A DNA stretch of 64,000 nucleotides from DASSFG01 sp035547915 (GCA_035547915.1 DASZTS010000022.1:1-64000); one strand, 5' to 3'; positions 16,810 through 25,716 are shown, numbered from the stretch's first letter. The notes: generated from the sequence alone by a model not told the origin. Translations and numbers: made by a program.

Positions 16810-19143
16810 ATGTCTGATGCCGATCAAGACCTCGTCAACGAGCTACTCTCGTTTGTCAGCCGGCCGAAATATCGTCCGGCCAAGCCGCGGCAACTCGCCA
16901 AGAAGCTGAATGTGCCCGAGTACCGCTTGCCCGAGTTCAAGCGGATCGTCAAAGACCTGGTGAAGAAGGGTCGGCTGACGTATGCCGATAAGCACCGCAT
17001 TCTGCCGCCCGCCGGTGCCGGCCAAAAGCCGCACAAGCGCCAGCCGACCGAAGGACACATCACGGGTATCTTTCGCCGCAACCAGGCGGGATTCGGTTTT
17101 GTACGGCCCGCCGGCACCTTGCCCGGTCAGGGCCGGGAGCAGGATATCTACGTTGCCGCACAGGACACCGCCGATGCAGCCAGCGGCGACGTCGTGCTCC
17201 TACGTCTCTTGAAGGGAGCTGACAGAGAGCGGGGTCCTCGTGGCGTCATCACCGAGATCATCGAGCGCGAAACGCACCAATTCGTGGGTTTGTATTTCGA
17301 GCGGGCCGGAACCGGTTGGGTGCGTGTCGACGGCGGTCTTTTCGCGCGACCCATCGCGGTGGGCGATCCGGGCGCCAAGAACGCTCAGCCCGACGACAAG
17401 GTCGTCTTCGAAATGGTGCGGTTTCCCACCCATACGCACGAAGGCGAGGGCGTGATCGTCGAGGTGCTGGGCGGCCGCGGCGAACCCGGCGTCGACACGC
17501 TTTCGATCCTCCGTGAGTACAACCTGCCGGAGGCGTTCACCGACGATGTCTTGGAGGCGGCTCGTCAGGAGGCCGATCGCTTCGACGAAGCAAACCTCGC
17601 CGGTCGGCTCGATCTGACGGCCGAGACGATCATCACCATCGATCCCGTCGACGCGCGGGATTTCGACGATGCCATTTCGCTGCGACGAGAAGCGAACGGG
17701 CATTGGACGCTGGGGGTCCACATCGCCGACGTGTCGCACTTCGTCCGGCCGGGCACGCCGATCGATCGGGCGGCTTACGAGCGCGGCACGAGCGTCTATC
17801 TGCCCGATCGTGTCGTGCCGATGTTGCCGGAGATCATCTCCAATGGCTTGGCCAGCCTACAGCCCAACCGCGTGCGCTACACCAAGACTGCGTTGCTCGA
17901 GTTCACCGCCGAAGGCGTGCCGGTGGCCTCCGAGTTCCATACGGCGGCGATCCAGAGCAAGCGCCGGTTCACTTACGAAGAGATCGACGAGTACCTGTCC
18001 GATCGCGAGAAGTGGCGATCGCGGTTGACTCCGGAGGTGCATTCGCTGATCGCTCGCATGCACGAATTGGCCATGATCCTCAGGGCCCGCCGGCTGGCGC
18101 GCGGGGCGCTCGAGCTCTCGATGGACGAGGTCAAGGTCGATCTCGATCGGCACGGTCGCGTCGTCGGCGCGCACAAGGTGGTCAACACCGAGAGCCACCA
18201 GGTCATCGAGGAGTTCATGCTGGCCGCCAACGAAGCCGTGGCCCGGCGACTGCACCAGGCCGAATGGCTCTTTCTGCGGCGCGTGCATCATTCTCCCGAC
18301 CCGCGCAAGCTGCAAGCCCTCACCGAGTTCGTCGCCGCGCTCGGTTTCCAGACGGAAAGCCTTCAGAGCCGCTTTGAGTTACAGAAGATATTGCGCGACG
18401 TGCTCGGCCAACCCGAACGGCAGGCGGTGAACTATGCCCTGCTGCGCAGCCTACAGCGAGCCGTTTACAGCCCCGAGGAAGAAGGACACTTCGCGCTGGC
18501 CAGCGATTGCTACTGCCACTTCACCTCGCCGATCCGTCGCTATCCCGATCTGACGATCCACCGCTTGCTAGAGTTGCTCTTGAAGGGCGGTAAACCGCGC
18601 CAGGATTTCTCGCAGTTGGCCGTGCTCGGCGAGCACTGCTCCGAGCGCGAGCAAAGGGCGGAAGAGGCCGAGCGCGAGCTCACCAAGGTGAAGTTGCTCA
18701 ACTATCTCAGCGAGCGGATCGGCCAAGAGCTGAACGCCGTTATCACGGGGGTCGAGTCGTTTGGCTTCTTCGCCCAAGGCGTCGAGTTGCCGGCCGAAGG
18801 GTTGGTTCACCTCACGTCGTTGACCGACGACTCCTATCAATACGATCGCCGCAGCCACACCCTTTCCGGTCGCCGCGAGGACAATCAATTCCGACTGGGC
18901 GATCGCGTCCGCGTGGTCGTGGCGCGGGTCGACGTTGACCGCCGCGAACTCGATTTCCGATTGGTCGAGCGCCGCGGGCGGGCGAATGGAGAGGCGGGTG
19001 AGGAACGCGAACCGTTTACTCGCCGACCCACCGCCGATTTCGATGTTGGCCGTGGTGAAGCAGAGCAGCCGGGCCAGCATCGCCGGGCCGGAAAGAAAGA
19101 AAAACAGGGAAAGAAGCGCGGCAAGAAGCGATTCCGATCCTGA
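16810..19143 (+). CDS. rnr: Ribonuclease R
   Basis: The 777-residue exoribonuclease of the RNB family. It has an N-terminal winged-helix region, cold-shock-type domains (GHITGIFRRNQAGFGFVRP) and the RNB catalytic core. The core includes TIDPVDARDFDDAIS (about 277-290, metal-binding Asp residues), LPDRVVPMLPEIISNGLASL and HFTSPIRRYPDL. A C-terminal S1 domain is followed by a Lys/Arg-rich tail (KKEKQGKKRGKKR). It degrades structured RNA 3' to 5'. The ATG at 16810 (MSDAD) is preferred over an upstream in-frame start because the extension abuts the palindromic element and lacks homology. Confidence 0.92.
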   Translation: MSDADQDLVNELLSFVSRPKYRPAKPRQLAKKLNVPEYRLPEFKRIVKDLVKKGRLTYADKHRILPPAGAGQKPHKRQPTEGHITGIFRRNQAGFGFVRPAGTLPGQGREQDIYVAAQDTADAASGDVVLLRLLKGADRERGPRGVITEIIERETHQFVGLYFERAGTGWVRVDGGLFARPIAVGDPGAKNAQPDDKVVFEMVRFPTHTHEGEGVIVEVLGGRGEPGVDTLSILREYNLPEAFTDDVLEAARQEADRFDEANLAGRLDLTAETIITIDPVDARDFDDAISLRREANGHWTLGVHIADVSHFVRPGTPIDRAAYERGTSVYLPDRVVPMLPEIISNGLASLQPNRVRYTKTALLEFTAEGVPVASEFHTAAIQSKRRFTYEEIDEYLSDREKWRSRLTPEVHSLIARMHELAMILRARRLARGALELSMDEVKVDLDRHGRVVGAHKVVNTESHQVIEEFMLAANEAVARRLHQAEWLFLRRVHHSPDPRKLQALTEFVAALGFQTESLQSRFELQKILRDVLGQPERQAVNYALLRSLQRAVYSPEEEGHFALASDCYCHFTSPIRRYPDLTIHRLLELLLKGGKPRQDFSQLAVLGEHCSEREQRAEEAERELTKVKLLNYLSERIGQELNAVITGVESFGFFAQGVELPAEGLVHLTSLTDDSYQYDRRSHTLSGRREDNQFRLGDRVRVVVARVDVDRRELDFRLVERRGRANGEAGEEREPFTRRPTADFDVGRGEAEQPGQHRRAGKKEKQGKKRGKKRFRS

Positions 19144-19164
19144 GCCTCGCCGCCGACGGACCGT

Positions 19165-20424
19165 TCAGCCGAGCTCGATCCGGCGATGATCGATCCGCTT
19201 GGGATCGAAAATGCCCAATCCTAATGTCGCGGCCAGCGGAATGTGCTCGGGCTGGCGCATCTCAAACTGCTCGGAAGGGGCCTTGATGCCATTGCCCATA
19301 TCGACCATGCGGTAATCGCCCTCCAGGCCCATACGGGCGACCGAAGGCCAACCCTCCTCGGCCCGCTTGGCGTCGATGATCCGCCAACCGACGTGGTCGA
19401 TGGCCACGGGATCGGTGGCGAAGAGCAGGCTTTTGTATTCCCAGGTCGCGAACGTCTTGTTCCAGTTCCCCGGCCCGCCTTCCCATGTACCGAGCAACCC
19501 GTCGACGATCTGTAGCACCGCCTTTTGGCGAATCGGCGGCAGCGAGACGGCGGCGGGTATGAACTCGCCGCACTGGTTCACCGCCGCGCCGTGATAATAG
19601 CCCACCGCCGCACGGAACTCGGAGAGGTGGCTGCGGGCGACGTTGTTCACCGAGCCATGTGAGAGATTCTTGAGCGAGAGCGTCACGCCCGCCGAGCGGT
19701 GGTCCTTGAGCACCGGGATGGAAATGAACTTGTCGACCTTCCGCGAGATGATCTTGGAAACGTGCGAGCGAAAGCGGCGATCGTCGTCCTGATGCGCCGG
19801 TGAGCAATAGGCCATCTCGCGGTAAATGTCGCGATCGTAACCCGCGACATGATCTTTCGGCTTGCCGGGCAAAAAACCGTCGATATCGACCTGCAATTCG
19901 TCGTACTGCGTCGATGAACATTCCCAGTGCACACCCTCGGGCAGAATCTTGTCGTAACCGCAGGCCAGGAACTCGTCGCGGTAGCGCTCGAAGACGAGGA
20001 TGTCGTGGCGGCGAACACCGGCGGATTGCAAGCCGTCGATGAGCGCCCAAACAACCTCGAAGCTGGAGATCGAATCAGGCTTACCGACGGGCACGACCTT
20101 GATGCCCACGCGATCTCCGGGCGAAAAGAAAAATCGCCAGGCCTCGGTCGCATCATCGCTGCCGACCAGATCGCGCAGGCCGCGGTCGACCATCGTGCGC
20201 ACCACGTTGCGGTCGCGCTTCTTGTTGTGGATCGATCCGGGATGGTGGACTTCCACGACGCGTCCTGGAAACGGTCCCGGAATGCCCAGCTTGTTGCCGA
20301 ATGCGACCCCTGCGAGGTCGAGCGGAGCTTGGTGCCCGACGAGCGAGCGCCTACCCAGCCAGCCTGCGGCTCCTCCCGCGACGATTCCCAGCGCCGCACC
20401 CGTTACGAACGAACGGCGGTCCAT
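19165..20424 (-). CDS. Tat-exported DUF362-like protein
   Basis: The 419-residue protein has a twin-arginine signal (MDRRSFVTGAALGIVAGGAAG) and a DUF362-type body: a GIKVVPVG strand, KFISIPVLKDHRSAGVTLSLKN, and FATDPVAIDHVGWRIID near the end. Many DUF362 proteins carry C-terminal ferredoxin Cys clusters; none is seen here. Its function is unknown and it is probably periplasmic. It is convergent with rnr across a 21-bp gap. Confidence 0.8.
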   Translation of the reverse strand: MDRRSFVTGAALGIVAGGAAGWLGRRSLVGHQAPLDLAGVAFGNKLGIPGPFPGRVVEVHHPGSIHNKKRDRNVVRTMVDRGLRDLVGSDDATEAWRFFFSPGDRVGIKVVPVGKPDSISSFEVVWALIDGLQSAGVRRHDILVFERYRDEFLACGYDKILPEGVHWECSSTQYDELQVDIDGFLPGKPKDHVAGYDRDIYREMAYCSPAHQDDDRRFRSHVSKIISRKVDKFISIPVLKDHRSAGVTLSLKNLSHGSVNNVARSHLSEFRAAVGYYHGAAVNQCGEFIPAAVSLPPIRQKAVLQIVDGLLGTWEGGPGNWNKTFATWEYKSLLFATDPVAIDHVGWRIIDAKRAEEGWPSVARMGLEGDYRMVDMGNGIKAPSEQFEMRQPEHIPLAATLGLGIFDPKRIDHRRIELG

Positions 20425-20580
20425 CTCAGTACCTCGGCAAGAATAACCTGGAGAGACAAACCCGATCGCGCCGCGTGACGCCACGCTTGACGTCCGTCTC
20501 GGGGCAATCGTACCTGCGCTTGCAGGGTAACTCTCGGCCGAGGCAGGTGCAAGGAGCGAGGCGATCCGCCCCTGTTGCCG

Positions 20581-21723
20581 TCAGCCTTCGCTCAGCGGCC
20601 CCGCACCGCATTGCCAGGCGTCTTCCTTGCGAATGCGGAATTCGACGAAGCGATCTGCTTCGATCGCGGCACGGGCCCCCGCCAAGAGACGCTGGTAGTA
20701 CGTCAGGTTGTGGATCGACAGTAGCACCGGGCCGAGCATCTCGCGGGCCATGAAGAGATGTCGCAGGTAGCCGCGGCTGTGCCGGCAAGCGAGGCAGTGA
20801 CAGTCGTCCTCGAGCGGCTGCCGATCGCGCTCGAATCGCTTGTTACGGAGACGGACCGGCCCCGCGTCGGTGAAGGCCACGGCGTTGCGGCCGTTGCGCG
20901 TCGGCATGACGCAATCGAACAGATCGACGCCCCGCTCGACGGCCGCTAACAGGTCTTGCGGCCGACCGACTCCCATCAAGTAGCGTGGTTTGTCGATGGG
21001 CAGCGCCGGAGCCGTGAAATCGAGCACACGGTACATCTCCTCCGGCGCTTCTCCCACGCTCAATCCGCCGATCGCATAGCCGGTGAACTCCAACTCCGCC
21101 AACCGCTCTGCGCACCACATGCGTAGCGGTTCGTCGAGGCCGCCCTGCACGATGCCAAACTGCGCCTGATCGGCGCGGCGATGCGCGTCGCGCGAGCGCT
21201 CGGCCCAGCGCACCGTGCGTTCGGTGGCCTCGCGTACGACGGCCGGCTCGTTCGGCAAGGCAACGACATGGTCGAGCACCATCGACACGTCGGAACCGAG
21301 CGTTTCTTGGATGGCGACGGCCCGCTCGGGCGAGAGCGAGAGCAAGCTTCCGTCGATGTGGGAACGAAACCGCGCGCCTTCCTCGGTGATGCGCGCCATC
21401 ACCGCCAGGCTGAAGATCTGAAAACCGCCGCTGTCGGTGAGGATCGGGCCGCGCCACCCCATGAAGGAGTGCAGGCCGCCGAGCTCGGCGACCACTCCTT
21501 CGCCGGGCCGCAAGGCCAGGTGGTACGTGTTCGCCAGCACCATCTGCGCGCCGGTCGAGCGGACGTGCTCGCTCGTCAGCCCCTTGACCGTGCCCTGCGT
21601 GCCCACCGGCATGAAGGCCGGCGTCTCCACCGCGCCGTGCGGCGTGCGAAACGAGCTGCGCCGGGCGCGGCAGCCGGTATCCGTGTGGAGGACCCGGAAC
21701 GCGAACTCGGCCGGCTCAGTCAC
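20581..21723 (-). CDS. tgt: Queuine tRNA-ribosyltransferase
   Basis: The 380-residue enzyme exchanges guanine 34 for a 7-deazaguanine base in tRNAs with GUN anticodons. Hallmarks: GTQGTVKGLT, NTYHLALRPG, the LTDSGGFQIFSL pocket, VQGG, GGLSVGE and the nucleophile region GVDLFDCVMPTRNGRNA (Asp267/Asp270). The zinc site is CHCLACRHSRGYLRHL. Length is normal. Its ATG overlaps the end of the upstream TPR/alpha-CTD gene by eight bases, so the two are cotranscribed. Confidence 0.95.
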   Translation of the reverse strand: MTEPAEFAFRVLHTDTGCRARRSSFRTPHGAVETPAFMPVGTQGTVKGLTSEHVRSTGAQMVLANTYHLALRPGEGVVAELGGLHSFMGWRGPILTDSGGFQIFSLAVMARITEEGARFRSHIDGSLLSLSPERAVAIQETLGSDVSMVLDHVVALPNEPAVVREATERTVRWAERSRDAHRRADQAQFGIVQGGLDEPLRMWCAERLAELEFTGYAIGGLSVGEAPEEMYRVLDFTAPALPIDKPRYLMGVGRPQDLLAAVERGVDLFDCVMPTRNGRNAVAFTDAGPVRLRNKRFERDRQPLEDDCHCLACRHSRGYLRHLFMAREMLGPVLLSIHNLTYYQRLLAGARAAIEADRFVEFRIRKEDAWQCGAGPLSEG

Positions 21724-23038
21724 CGCGCAATTTCAACGCGTGCATCGTCAGCTTCTCGCGCACCTCGTTCAAGCTGGTGACACCGAAGTTCTTGCACTCG
21801 AGCAATTCGTCGCCTGTGCGGCGGAGCAGCTCGCCGATGGTGCTGATGCCCAGCTTGATCATGCACTTGCGGGCACGCACCGAGAGATTGAGGTCGGCGA
21901 TCGGCTTGTTCAGCAGGGCCTGCTCGTCGGGCGTCATCACCTCGGGCTCGAATGCGACGTCGGGCACTCGCTTTTCGCCCGCGAATTGGCCCAGCGACAG
22001 CCCCTTGGACGACATCATCTCCTTGATCTCGACGAGCGACGTCTCGCCGAAATTCTTGCTCGACAGGAGCTCTTGTTCGGTGGTGCGGGCCAGGTCGCCG
22101 AGCGTCAGCAGACCCATCTTTTGCAGGCAGTTGCGGCTGCGCACCGAGAGCTCGAAATCGGTCACGGGCAGATTGAGCACCTGGCTCAAGCGATCGCGGC
22201 GGCGCTGAGCGTCTTCGTCGAAATACATCTCGCCCGAGGCTTGGGCGTCTTTGAAGAACAACCGGGCGCGATAGTGATTGGGGAAGGCGTCCAAGATGCG
22301 CTGGTAACACTGCCGGGCCTTTTCGTATTGCTGGCGATCTTCATACAGGATGGCCAGGTTCAAAAGCGCGCCCAAGTGCGCGGGAAACCGCGAGGTCGAA
22401 CGCTGATACAGATCGAGCGCCGTCTCGTCGTTGCCGCGGCGATCGTTCTCGACGGCCAAGGCGAACAGCGCACCGGGGTGCTTGGGATCGTTTTCGACGG
22501 CCCGCTCGAGCAAGGCCACCACTTCGTTTGGATTTCCGCCGATCGCCGCCACGGTGGCGCCGCGCTGGTACAGGTACTCGGCGGTCTGCTCGACCGCGCC
22601 CGAAAGCCCATCGAGTATCTTGAGCGCGCCGGCGGGATCGCCCAAATAACGCGTGGATTCCGCGCGGCCGAGCGTGCAAGCGTCGCTGTCGTAGCCGGCC
22701 TTGTTGGCGGCCTCATAGGCTTCGATGGCGGCCCGGTATCCTTCTTGGGCGAAGTGTGCCTTGCCGAGATAGTATTTGGCCACTCCGCCTTGCGCTGCCG
22801 CCAGCGTTTCACCGGCCAGCCGGAAGCGACCGAGCAGGTAATACGCGATGCCGAGGTGCAACTTCGCCTGAGGGTTGTCGGAAGGCTTGGCTTCCATCTC
22901 TTGGACGGTCTCGCGCAGGATCCGATAGTTCGTGGGATCGGCGCTGAGGGCGTCCATCAAACGACGCACGGTAGCGGCGTCGAACGCACTGTCCGACAAG
23001 AGCAACTGCTTGAAATCGACTTCCAGAGCCTGAACCAT
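21716..23038 (-). CDS. TPR protein with two RNA polymerase alpha-CTD-like modules
   Basis: The 440-residue protein has TPR-like helical repeats over about 55-280 (AKYYLGKAHFAQEGYRAAIEA, GALLNLAILYEDRQQYEKA). Two tandem modules resembling the RNA polymerase alpha C-terminal domain follow, about 290-349 (FELSVRSRNCLQKMGLLTLG...SSKNFGETSL) and 378-440 (LNLSVRARKCMIKLGISTIG...CKNFGVTSL). Both keep the paired helix-hairpin-helix pattern that contacts DNA UP elements and activators. There is no alpha N-terminal domain. It is upstream of tgt, overlapping by 8 bp. A transcription or scaffold role is an inference. Confidence 0.82.
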   Translation of the reverse strand: MVQALEVDFKQLLLSDSAFDAATVRRLMDALSADPTNYRILRETVQEMEAKPSDNPQAKLHLGIAYYLLGRFRLAGETLAAAQGGVAKYYLGKAHFAQEGYRAAIEAYEAANKAGYDSDACTLGRAESTRYLGDPAGALKILDGLSGAVEQTAEYLYQRGATVAAIGGNPNEVVALLERAVENDPKHPGALFALAVENDRRGNDETALDLYQRSTSRFPAHLGALLNLAILYEDRQQYEKARQCYQRILDAFPNHYRARLFFKDAQASGEMYFDEDAQRRRDRLSQVLNLPVTDFELSVRSRNCLQKMGLLTLGDLARTTEQELLSSKNFGETSLVEIKEMMSSKGLSLGQFAGEKRVPDVAFEPEVMTPDEQALLNKPIADLNLSVRARKCMIKLGISTIGELLRRTGDELLECKNFGVTSLNEVREKLTMHALKLRGD

Positions 23039-23135
23039 GCACCTCTCTCCAAACTACAGTGAACCGCACGTCCCACGGGCCGCCGTTGACCAGCGCGGGC
23101 GTCGGCGCCGAGCAACCGACAAAAAACCGAGTGAA

Positions 23136-23209
23136 AGCCAGCAGTGGGAGTCGAACCCACAACCCCCGCATTACGAATGCGGTGCTCTGCCAATTGAAGC
23201 TATGCTGGC
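23136..23209 (-). tRNA. tRNA-Thr (CGT)
   Basis: Reading the minus strand, GCCAGCA (5') pairs with TGCTGGC (3') as a 7-bp acceptor stem. The D-arm GCTTCAATTGGCAGAGC, anticodon stem CCGCA/TGCGG with loop TTCGTAA (anticodon CGT) and T-arm GTGGG/CCCAC with TTCGACT are all present. CCA is not encoded. It lies 97 bp upstream of the TPR/alpha-CTD gene and bounds the accessory region to its right. Confidence 0.93.
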
Positions 23210-23369
23210 AGAACCGCGTTTTTCCCGCGATTCATGGACGCTTCTTCGCCGGCCACTAGGATACGCCTGAAACGGTTGACGCCTGTTCCGACGCCTGCCA
23301 CAAGCCAGCAAGGACAAGTCGAATGAGCAATCTTACCGAAAAAACGCCGATCATCAAGCCGGAGAAGCC

Positions 23370-23414
23370 GTAGGTGGTGTCCCAACAGGAGTCAGTAGGT
23401 GGTGTCCCAACAGG
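23370..23414. repeat. Short tandem duplication (25-bp period)
   Basis: GTAGGTGGTGTCCCAACAGG occurs at 23370-23389 and again at 23395-23414, separated by AGTCA. The stretch 23210-23478 holds no gene I can support. The duplication suggests recent rearrangement next to tRNA-Thr. Confidence 0.7.
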
Positions 23415-23478
23415 TGCGTTGCTACCACCCCGTCAAGCAAAAAACCCTGAAACGGCTGCCTAGCGGGGTGCCGGGATT

Positions 23479-23712
23479 TTAGGCACGTCGATTCTCGCCG
23501 AACGTATACGAATACCAGGTGTAGATCGCCACGGCGCCGAAGAACAGACCGATAGGCGCCGCCGGCCCTCCGCCTAGCCCGAGCAGGGAGAAAACCCCCA
23601 GCACGATGATGAGCAGCCAAGGTGTCGGCCTTCCAGGCGACTCCTGCTGTGGTTCGTGCTTCAGCGGGGGCGGTTGGTCTTCGGCCGGCGCTTTGTACGG
23701 GTTCTCGTCCAT
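23479..23712 (-). CDS. Small membrane protein with NPYKAP N-terminus
   Basis: The 77-residue protein starts MDENPYKAPAEDQPPP, a start shared by many planctomycete membrane proteins (NPYxxP), and has two transmembrane segments (about 32-49 and 50-66). Its function is unknown. It is the first recognisable gene right of the tRNA-Thr gene. Confidence 0.65.
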   Translation of the reverse strand: MDENPYKAPAEDQPPPLKHEPQQESPGRPTPWLLIIVLGVFSLLGLGGGPAAPIGLFFGAVAIYTWYSYTFGENRRA

Positions 23713-23736
23713 GCCAGAGGATACCAGAGGCGGAGA

Positions 23737-23919
23737 CTAAGCAGGTGGCTGTTGCCAACGACGGAACAAGACGAGACCGCCACCCACGACAACGACAAAA
23801 ACACACGTCCAGAATCTGGCCTCGCCTTCTGGCATCCCGTGCGCTAGAAGTGCCCCTTTGGCAAAGAGGCCACCGAAGAAAAGTGCAGAGGCTGCGATAG
23901 CATCGCAGAGTTTGGGCAT
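23737..23919 (-). CDS. Small membrane protein
   Basis: The 60-residue product starts MPKLCDAIAASALFF and has two hydrophobic helices (about 8-24 and 35-53). The ATG at 23919 is chosen over an upstream in-frame start. It lies 24 bp upstream of the NPYKAP protein gene on the same strand, so the two may be cotranscribed. The function is unknown. Bases 23920-24194 hold only short frames that I cannot support. Confidence 0.5.
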   Translation of the reverse strand: MPKLCDAIAASALFFGGLFAKGALLAHGMPEGEARFWTCVFVVVVGGGLVLFRRWQQPPA

Positions 23920-24194
23920 GCCCCCGATTCTACCAGGTATGACCAACGCCTTGAGCTTACTCGGTAGCTGGCGGCGCGAGTATCGGATGATTTGACGGGA
24001 ATCACTGGCTACGGGACGAATCGCCGGCGGGCAAGCTCCCTGGAGAAAGAAAAAGGCAAGGGCAAGGGCCGGACGTTTCGGGGCCGCTCGGCCGACGCTA
24101 TGGGCTTCGAGCCCGTCATCCTAGCTGAGCGTCCCTCCGGCCCATTGGACGTTCGATGAACTCTTTGATGCTGTGTTGGGCAAGCGTCATGCGT

Positions 24195-24389
24195 CTATTT
24201 GAGCTGTAAGCCGAGATACTTCGCGAGCTTGGCCGCATTCTCCAGTGAAATCCCCTTGCCGGTTCTAAATCGGTAGACGACCGATTGGCCAACGCCAGTC
24301 GCGCGGCCAATGACGTATTCGCTTTCGCCGGCCTTTATTCGCTTGTTGATGGCGATTCTCAGCGATTCGTCGATCGGCACGTATTTCAT
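24195..24389 (-). CDS. Small XRE-like helix-turn-helix regulator
   Basis: The 64-residue protein is almost entirely a Cro/C1-type HTH: AINKRIKAGESEYVIGRATGVGQSVVYRF then LENAAKLAKYLGLQLK. It begins MKYVPIDESL. Phage-type repressors and regulators of mobile elements have this size. Tandem 16-bp repeats lie just upstream of its start (24419-24457), an obvious candidate autoregulatory operator. Confidence 0.8.
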   Translation of the reverse strand: MKYVPIDESLRIAINKRIKAGESEYVIGRATGVGQSVVYRFRTGKGISLENAAKLAKYLGLQLK

Positions 24390-24418
24390 CGCCCACGAAT
24401 TATCCGTGGCGAAGCCGA

Positions 24419-24457
24419 TAAGTCAATGCTGACTTAAGTCAACAGTGACTTAAGTCC
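24419..24457. promoter_or_regulatory. Tandem 16-bp operator-like repeats upstream of the HTH gene
   Basis: TAAGTCAATGCTGACT (24419-24434) is followed directly by TAAGTCAACAGTGACT (24435-24450) and then TAAGTCC (24451-24457). At each junction the half-sites form a palindrome, TGACTTAAGTCA at 24430-24441 and TGACTTAAGTCC at 24446-24457. Palindromes at a 16-bp centre-to-centre spacing, 30-68 bp before the HTH start codon, fit a repressor operator or iteron array. Confidence 0.75.
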
Positions 24458-24541
24458 AAAGGAGAGGGGGAGCAAGAGACGAAAGCGTCTGGTTGCGGTT
24501 GATATTTGGACGGCAGCGCGGAGGTGGTACGATGCACCGCT

Positions 24542-24892
24542 ATGGCCCATGAATCGCGAAGTCTGGCGCTGTTCCGCTCCGCGTCGCCGTCTCGGCGTAT
24601 CCCGAGGGCCTTACGCCCGAAGCGCGCGTGGCTCACCGACGATGGCCGTAGGCGTTTCCAATTCAGTCTCAGAACATTGCTGGTGCTGATGCTCTCGGCT
24701 GCCTGCTATTTCGGCGGCATCCACTCCGAGCGAGAGCGTCGCAGGCGTGAAGACGCGGCCAAGGAACTCTCGGCGCCCCGGACGGGAACCATATTCGTCA
24801 GCGCGCCAACCGCTGGCAACTTTAACCCGAGACCACACACCCGATTCACGCGACCGGCGATTGCGCCCTCGCCAGCCACCACCCTCGACTGA
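24542..24892 (+). CDS. Membrane protein with internal FQFSLRTLL motif
   Basis: A frame of about 116 residues from the ATG at 24542, with the motif RRFQFSLRTLLVLMLSAACYF near residue 37, one transmembrane helix and a basic, Pro-rich tail. In relatives the motif sits at the N-terminus, so the real start could be later and non-ATG. The start codon is uncertain. It is divergent from the HTH regulator and may share the operator region. The function is unknown. Confidence 0.5.
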   Translation: MAHESRSLALFRSASPSRRIPRALRPKRAWLTDDGRRRFQFSLRTLLVLMLSAACYFGGIHSERERRRREDAAKELSAPRTGTIFVSAPTAGNFNPRPHTRFTRPAIAPSPATTLD

Positions 24893-25065
24893 ATCCGTCT
24901 GGTTTTGGCCAAGAGCGGCAGATGAGCCGCCTTAATCGCGGGCAACAAAACTTTGAGCCACTAGCGAAAAGCCACCTTCCGGAAAACTTGATGACGGCGA
25001 GACAACGATTGTTTTCCAAAAAAAGAGCAAGCGGCGTCGGAAATAACGCGATGCCCCCAGACCCC

Positions 25066-25329
25066 ATGACCCGACGGTTTCAGTTCAGCTTGAGGGCGTT
25101 GCTGGTCTGGCCGGCAATTCCTGCCATTTTCTACGCTGGCATGGCAATCCAGTCGAAGTTGGACGAGCAGCAGAAATGGCGGCAAATCGATCAGACGACG
25201 TTTTACAAGGACATGGTTTTGGACTACGAGCGGCAGCTCCAATTCCTGACCGGTAAGCTGGAGATGCAGCAGGGGGAAATTGAGTCATTGCGGAAGACAC
25301 GTCCAGCAAAGTACGAGCCGCAGGAATAG
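25066..25329 (+). CDS. Small membrane protein with RRFQFSLR N-terminus
   Basis: The 87-residue product starts MTRRFQFSLRALLVW, with one transmembrane helix (about 10-27) and a coiled-coil-like polar tail (DYERQLQFLTGKLEMQQGEI). The first ~25 bases of the gene are identical to those of the gene at 27148. The ATG at 25066 places the motif at the N-terminus. It is followed 5 bp later by another gene of the same kind. Confidence 0.62.
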   Translation: MTRRFQFSLRALLVWPAIPAIFYAGMAIQSKLDEQQKWRQIDQTTFYKDMVLDYERQLQFLTGKLEMQQGEIESLRKTRPAKYEPQE

Positions 25330-25334
25330 CGCCG

Positions 25335-25460
25335 ATGCCCCGCCCTCAAATCACCCTCCGCGCGATGCTGTTGGCCATGTTTGTCGTGGGGGCGTTGTTG
25401 GGCGGGATCGCGGTCGTCTGGAACAAAGTACAGCCGCCCGCAGCCCCCATCGCCCGATAG
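25335..25460 (+). CDS. Tiny membrane protein with PQITLR N-terminus (41 aa)
   Basis: Only 41 residues: MPRPQITLRAMLLAM, a transmembrane helix to about residue 28, then a short Pro/Ala-rich tail ending PIAR. It begins like the proteins at 538 and 27434. It sits 5 bp after one family member and 5 bp before the next, so it belongs to a compact operon. Confidence 0.6.
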   Translation: MPRPQITLRAMLLAMFVVGALLGGIAVVWNKVQPPAAPIAR

Positions 25461-25465
25461 ATTCC

Positions 25466-25693
25466 ATGCCCCGCCAATTCTCCCTCAAGACGTTGCTGTG
25501 GTTGATGGCCTGCGTGGCGTGCTTTGCTGGCGGCCTGGCCATCGGGCGACAGCACGGCAGGCCGTACATGATAAACCGAATGCGCCTGAAAGCATCCGAT
25601 CTATTCGCGCCGGGCTATGACGACAGCAAGGATCCGAAGATTTTTTGGGTCCGCCCCGATCTTGCCGAGCCGGAACCAGCAACGCAGGAATAG
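25466..25693 (+). CDS. Small membrane protein with RQFSLK N-terminus
   Basis: The 75-residue product starts MPRQFSLKTLLWLMAC, with one helix (about 9-26, ending FAGGLAIGRQ) and a soluble tail. Its N-terminus closely matches the protein at 786 (RQFPLKTLLWLM). The order PQxTLR gene, then RQFxLK gene is the same in both clusters (538 then 786; 25335 then 25466), pointing to a duplicated gene pair. Confidence 0.62.
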   Translation: MPRQFSLKTLLWLMACVACFAGGLAIGRQHGRPYMINRMRLKASDLFAPGYDDSKDPKIFWVRPDLAEPEPATQE

Positions 25694-25716
25694 CCCGCCG
25701 GCGACTGGTTAGTGGG

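Noticed and set aside
16420..16827. Minus-strand frame across the tandem repeat copies A and B
   Set aside because: It is a translation of the repeats themselves and overlaps the ends of two well-supported genes.
23370..23414. Tandem repeat considered as a CRISPR-like or integron-type array
   Set aside because: Only two units, with a 5-bp spacer, no further units, and no Cas or integrase partner next to it.
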